52,911 bases of DNA from assembly GCA_903854995.1 (NCBI GenBank), contig CAINXS010000073.1:1-52911 (forward strand), given 5' to 3'. Source of the stretch: Candidatus Moraniibacteriota bacterium. GTDB taxonomy: Bacteria > Patescibacteriota > Minisyncoccia > Moranbacterales > UBA1568. A model generated the notes under the pieces. It was not told where the DNA came from. It made no database searches and was given only the letters and a program-made list of their open reading frames with translations. The position numbers and the translations under genes are program-made. Positions 50,127 through 52,911 of the stretch are shown piece after piece; the stretch's first letter is position 1; the number at the start of each line of letters is the position of its first letter.

Positions 50127-50127
50127 T
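50119..50127 (+). promoter_or_regulatory. Extended -10 promoter (TGGTATAAT) inside the end of the first pilin gene
   Basis: GCGTGGTATAATAGCG overlaps the TAA stop of the first pilin, giving the next pilin gene its own strong start. Confidence 0.6.
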
Positions 50128-50168
50128 AGCGTGGTCGAATCATCACTGAGGAGAAAGGAGGTGAACGC

Positions 50169-50558
50169 ATGAAATCGATGAAACAAATCGGATACGGCGT
50201 TCTTGCTGCGGCACTTCTCGCCCCGTTTTCCGTGTCGGCCCAGTTCGGGCAGGTTCCGAGCGGATCGACGTACAGTTCTGTCGCCTCTACGGGTAAGCTG
50301 ACGTCGGACTCCATCGGAACGATTCTGGTCCGTATCATGAACTGGGTCTTGGGTATCCTTGGCATCGGGGCGATCATCTCCTTCGTCATAGCGGGTATCC
50401 TGTATCTGACGGCGGCCGGTGACGAATCGAAGACCGAGAAGGCAAAGGGAATGATGACCTATGCCATCGTCGCGGTCGTGGTCGCGCTCGTCGGGTATGT
50501 CGTGATCAATACGGTCGTCGGACTGCTCGGAAGCGGCGCATCGTCCGGAACGTTCTAG
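50169..50558 (+). CDS. VirB2/TrbC-like pilin
   Basis: A 129-residue pilin. The signal peptide is GYGVLAAALLAPFSVSAQ; the helices are ILGIGAIISFVIAGILYL and YAIVAVVVALVGYVVINTVV, with TAAGDESKTEKAK between. An unusually strong ribosome binding site (AAAGGAGGTGAACGC before the ATG), its own promoter and a terminator suggest high expression, as expected for a major pilin. Confidence 0.85.
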   Translation: MKSMKQIGYGVLAAALLAPFSVSAQFGQVPSGSTYSSVASTGKLTSDSIGTILVRIMNWVLGILGIGAIISFVIAGILYLTAAGDESKTEKAKGMMTYAIVAVVVALVGYVVINTVVGLLGSGASSGTF

Positions 50559-50589
50559 CTTTTACGGTCGGTTCGGAAAAGACGGACGG

Positions 50590-50617
50590 CCCCGCATTCG
50601 CGGGGTTGTCTTTTTTT
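50590..50617 (+). terminator. Rho-independent terminator after the second pilin
   Basis: CCCCGC-ATTC-GCGGGG, then TTGTCTTTTTTT. Confidence 0.92.
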
Positions 50618-50652
50618 ATCCGCGAGGATATGATGAAGGAAAGAAAAACACT

Positions 50653-51072
50653 ATGTGCTCGAATCATTTTCGGACTTTCGGTGTCCATCTCGCGGCAGCT
50701 CTCGTTTTCTCAGCATCGGTCCTTCTTCCGTTCGGGGTTGGGGCGGTGGCTACGTGCACGAACGGCACCCTGATGAACGGCGTCTGCGTGCCGTCGGGTT
50801 CGTCGACGGGTCTACCTGAGACGGAAATCGGTCAGGTTGTCATCAACATCATGTATTGGTTGCTCGGGATGCTCGGACTCCTGGCGATCGTCATGTTCGT
50901 CGTTTCCGGAATCATGTATCTGACGGCGGGAGGGGACGAGAAGAACACCGAGCATGCCAAGAACAACATGAAATATGCCGTCATCGGCGTGGCGGTGGCG
51001 CTCCTCGGCTATACCATCGTGTACACCATCCAGCAGGTCGTGGCGGGAGGTGCCACAGGGACGTATTATTGA
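50653..51072 (+). CDS. VirB2/TrbC-like pilin
   Basis: A 139-residue pilin. Signal region HLAAALVFSASVLLPFGVGA, then a mature N-terminus with two Cys (CTNGTLMNGVC), helix MLGLLAIVMFVVSGIMYLTA, loop GGDEKNTEHAK, and helix YAVIGVAVALLGYTIVYTIQ. The Cys pair may form a small disulfide loop at the pilus surface and foreshadows the Cys-rich ectodomain of the next gene. Confidence 0.85.
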   Translation: MCSNHFRTFGVHLAAALVFSASVLLPFGVGAVATCTNGTLMNGVCVPSGSSTGLPETEIGQVVINIMYWLLGMLGLLAIVMFVVSGIMYLTAGGDEKNTEHAKNNMKYAVIGVAVALLGYTIVYTIQQVVAGGATGTYY

Positions 51073-51129
51073 TACCAGCCCCGCCCATGCCCTTATCGGG
51101 ACGGGGATAATTGTTCAAGTCATCCACAT

Positions 51130-52317
51130 ATGGTAAGAAGGTTCATGCCGATAGTCGTTCTTTCTCTGCTCCTGTCGGCGTTTTTTATCGTTAAGCCGGT
51201 TTTTGCCGCGACCTTGTGGAGGTTTACCGGGACGAGGACGACGACGGTCACTCAGTCGGGTTTTGCGAATGCGAATGCGTGCGCCACCTACATGAGTTCA
51301 AACAGTCTGACCGGTCAGTGTGCGTATGATTCGTCATCCTCATCGTACCGTTTTACGGGAACCAGGACGACAAGCGCGTCGCAGGACGGGTTCGCTTCTA
51401 TGGCGGCCTGTACGACCTATATGTCGGCGAATTCGCTTAGTGGTACGTGCGCCTCGTATTCGACGACCGGATCGACTGGAACCTGTACCGGAAACACGTC
51501 GAAGGTGGTCGGATCGTGTCGGTCGACATGTATCGCTTCCGCTGAAAAGGCCGACGGGACGTGTACTGCCGCAAGCGGTGCGTCGTACAACGGACTGAGC
51601 TGCTGTGTCGCATCGTCGGCAGGTCAGACTTCCGGAACGTGTACCGGCACAAGTGGACGGTCAGGAACCTGCTATTCCGTCGGTAACTGTCCGAACTCGA
51701 CGGCAGCTGACGGATCTTGCGATAGTGGTGACTCATGCTGCACCGCTTCAACGACGGATACGACGGATACTGCTGGGACTGCGGGCGGTGCTGTCACTCC
51801 GGTCTCGTTTACGAATCCGCTCAAATTCGAAACGGTCCAGGGAGCGACGGCCGTATTTTTGAACGCATTTCAGGGGATTATCGTCATGTTGGCACTCATC
51901 TTCCTGGTGCTTGGCGGTATCTTCTATATAACTTCCGGCGGTGACAGCAAGAAGATCGAGACGGCAAAATCCATGATAACCGCGGCGATGATCGGGCTTG
52001 CCATCGGCGTCGCGGCGCCATCGTTCCTCAAGGAGATCGGCAATATCCTCGGGTGGGGCGGTGCTCAGGTGCCGACCGAGGTCAGCGGTGCGCGTTCCGC
52101 GATCGAGGTCGCGCAGGCGGTGCTTGATTTCCTCCTTTCCATCGTCGGATTACTTGCCATGGTCATGATGGTCGTCGGCGGGCTCATGTTCTTCGCCGCG
52201 GCAGGCGACGAGAAGCGCGCCGAAACGGCGAAGGGTATCGTGAAATACTCGGTCATCGGCGTCGCGGTCGCCATCGTGTCGCTTATCATCGTCCGTACGA
52301 TAGCGGGGCTGTTCTGA
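51130..52317 (+). CDS. Double-pilin protein with repeated, Cys-rich N-terminal ectodomain
   Basis: A 395-residue protein. After a signal peptide (MPIVVLSLLLSAFFIVKPVF) come two tandem units of about 41 residues (WRFTGTRTTTVTQSGFANAN and YRFTGTRTTSASQDGFASMA), then two Cys-rich units (CTGNTSKVVGSCRSTC...GLSCC and CTGTSGRSGTCYSVGNCPNS...DSCC). The C-terminal half has two successive pilin modules with loops SGGDSKKIETAK and AAGDEKRAETAK. I infer a minor or tip pilin with an adhesive head; the fusion would fix two pilin subunits side by side. Confidence 0.82.
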   Translation: MVRRFMPIVVLSLLLSAFFIVKPVFAATLWRFTGTRTTTVTQSGFANANACATYMSSNSLTGQCAYDSSSSSYRFTGTRTTSASQDGFASMAACTTYMSANSLSGTCASYSTTGSTGTCTGNTSKVVGSCRSTCIASAEKADGTCTAASGASYNGLSCCVASSAGQTSGTCTGTSGRSGTCYSVGNCPNSTAADGSCDSGDSCCTASTTDTTDTAGTAGGAVTPVSFTNPLKFETVQGATAVFLNAFQGIIVMLALIFLVLGGIFYITSGGDSKKIETAKSMITAAMIGLAIGVAAPSFLKEIGNILGWGGAQVPTEVSGARSAIEVAQAVLDFLLSIVGLLAMVMMVVGGLMFFAAAGDEKRAETAKGIVKYSVIGVAVAIVSLIIVRTIAGLF

Positions 52318-52331
52318 CGCGTCGTCTCGTT

Positions 52332-52368
52332 AAAAAAACGTGGCCGAGGGATTTCCCAAGGCCACGTT
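52332..52368 (-). terminator. Rho-independent terminator, possibly bidirectional
   Basis: AACGTGGCC pairs with GGCCACGTT around a 14-nt loop; the minus strand continues TTTTTTT. It ends the partial gene at 52380 and can also stop the pilin operon. Confidence 0.85.
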
Positions 52369-52379
52369 TCCGTTTCTGT

Positions 52380-52910
52380 CTACCAGGAAAAAAACTTTTT
52401 CCGAAGCCGGAGTTTGATGACGGTCTTCCGGACTGTCTTTTCGCTGGTTTGGAATTGCATCCGGGTCGTGGGATGCAGGTTGAAGGAAATCCTTGCCGAC
52501 TCCCCTTCGGAAATCGTGAATGCTCCGCCGTTCGCCTCCGACGAGCCGTTGATCTCGATAACGTACGGTGGACTTGTCGGATCATCAAATGATGCCAGGC
52601 TGTCTTTCGGGGCGGGGGCTTTCCTTTTCTGGTCAAAATACTCGACCCGTCCGTCCGAGCGGTTCACCTGGAGCTTCACATCTCCTACGACAACGAACGA
52701 CCATTCTCCTTCGGGAAGCGATACATCATACGCTTTCGAAAGATCCGAGGGCACCTCGTACTGTATCGTTCTGCCGATCGTCCGGTCAAGAACTTCCCGC
52801 GTACCCCCGTAAAGTCCGAGCAGCCCGATGATTCCAAGCGGAATCGCGATGCGTTTGGTCCACTTCGCTACCGATTTGTTGTCGATGATTGCCGAGAGTG
52901 CCGGCAGTAT
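52380..52910 (-). CDS. Hypothetical membrane-anchored protein, 5' end outside window
   Basis: The minus-strand frame stays open to the window edge: before the ORF-track GTG it reads LSAIIDNKSVAKWTKRIAIP, GIIGLLGLYGGTREVL and RTIGRTIQYEV. So the 124-residue ORF is the C-terminal part of a longer protein with a membrane helix (AIPLGIIGLLGLYG) followed by a beta-rich domain (DVSLPEGEWSFVVVGDVKLQ, PYVIEINGSSEANGGAFTIS) and a basic end. No family recognised. It converges on the pilin operon. Confidence 0.65.
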   Translation of the reverse strand: MLPALSAIIDNKSVAKWTKRIAIPLGIIGLLGLYGGTREVLDRTIGRTIQYEVPSDLSKAYDVSLPEGEWSFVVVGDVKLQVNRSDGRVEYFDQKRKAPAPKDSLASFDDPTSPPYVIEINGSSEANGGAFTISEGESARISFNLHPTTRMQFQTSEKTVRKTVIKLRLRKKFFSW

Positions 52911-52911
52911 C

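Noticed and set aside
1-52911. CRISPR array, rRNA operon, tmRNA, RNase P RNA or SRP RNA
   Set aside because: No regularly spaced direct repeats and none of the conserved core sequences of these RNAs were seen on either strand.
1-52911. Alternative genetic code with TGA as Gly (SR1/Gracilibacteria)
   Set aside because: Genes end sensibly at TGA (for example PrgI and the NadM-Nudix region) and no family is broken by an in-frame TGA.

Overview
The window looks like a chromosomal segment of a Patescibacteria (Candidate Phyla Radiation, Parcubacteria-like) genome of roughly 50% GC, read with the standard bacterial code because TGA ends many genes and never has to be read through. The case for CPR is combined: a PrgI / VirB4 / VirB6-like / VirB2-like pilus or type IV secretion-like locus, a short MurE-type ligase, a DUF4446 gene beside infB, divergent-PAP2 (DUF212) and DUF3048 proteins, TrmB-type regulators, a split NadM-Nudix salvage enzyme, almost no biosynthetic genes, and many short intergenic repeats. 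A more precise lineage cannot be read from the sequence alone.

Layout. 1-5.5 kb: end of a four-helix-bundle protein, a TrmB-type regulator, a 1017-residue protein ending in a GNAT domain, and an unknown gene with a long leader. 5.9-16.4 kb: replication, repair and wall genes (polA, DUF3048 protein, holA, rpsT, ruvA, a FemAB-type transferase, a GIY-YIG nuclease embedded in a cluster of dispersed inverted repeats, a MurE-type ligase). 16.4-19.4 kb: small unknown genes and an IS30-family element. 19.4-24.2 kb: DUF212 protein, PcrA/UvrD helicase, NadM-Nudix, tyrosine recombinase. 24.3-37.3 kb: a LysM-CHAP wall hydrolase with an apparent homopolymer frameshift, then the secretion/pilus locus (VirB6-like protein, cytosolic Pro-rich protein, PrgI, two VirB4-derived proteins, membrane proteins, a 927-residue surface protein). 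37.4-38.3 kb: tRNA-Leu, tRNA-Pro, tRNA debris and palindromes. 38.5-42.4 kb: DUF4446-infB-cca operon on the minus strand. 42.5-47.4 kb: SulP transporter, radical SAM protein with a divergent TrmB-type regulator, SDR. 47.5-52.9 kb: tRNA-Ser plus a fragment, a methyltransferase, a solute-binding lipoprotein, four VirB2-like pilin genes carrying five pilin modules, and a partial membrane protein.

How the parts fit. The 25.8-37.3 kb and 49.8-52.3 kb blocks together give a pared-down envelope-spanning machine: VirB4 motor, PrgI/VirB3-like and VirB6-like inner-membrane parts, several small pilins and large secreted proteins. VirD4 and VirB8-VirB10 are not visible. The wall hydrolase just upstream could open peptidoglycan for it. 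The most unusual signals are (1) tRNA fragments joined to palindromic elements next to intact tRNA genes, with breakpoints in the D and T arms, (2) intergenic repeat sequence that has become in-frame linker in polA and in the FemAB gene, (3) the homopolymer-shifted wall hydrolase, (4) the multi-pilin array with a Cys-rich double-pilin protein, and (5) recurrent extended -10 promoters, including genes whose ATG sits 6 nt after the -10 box and are probably leaderless.
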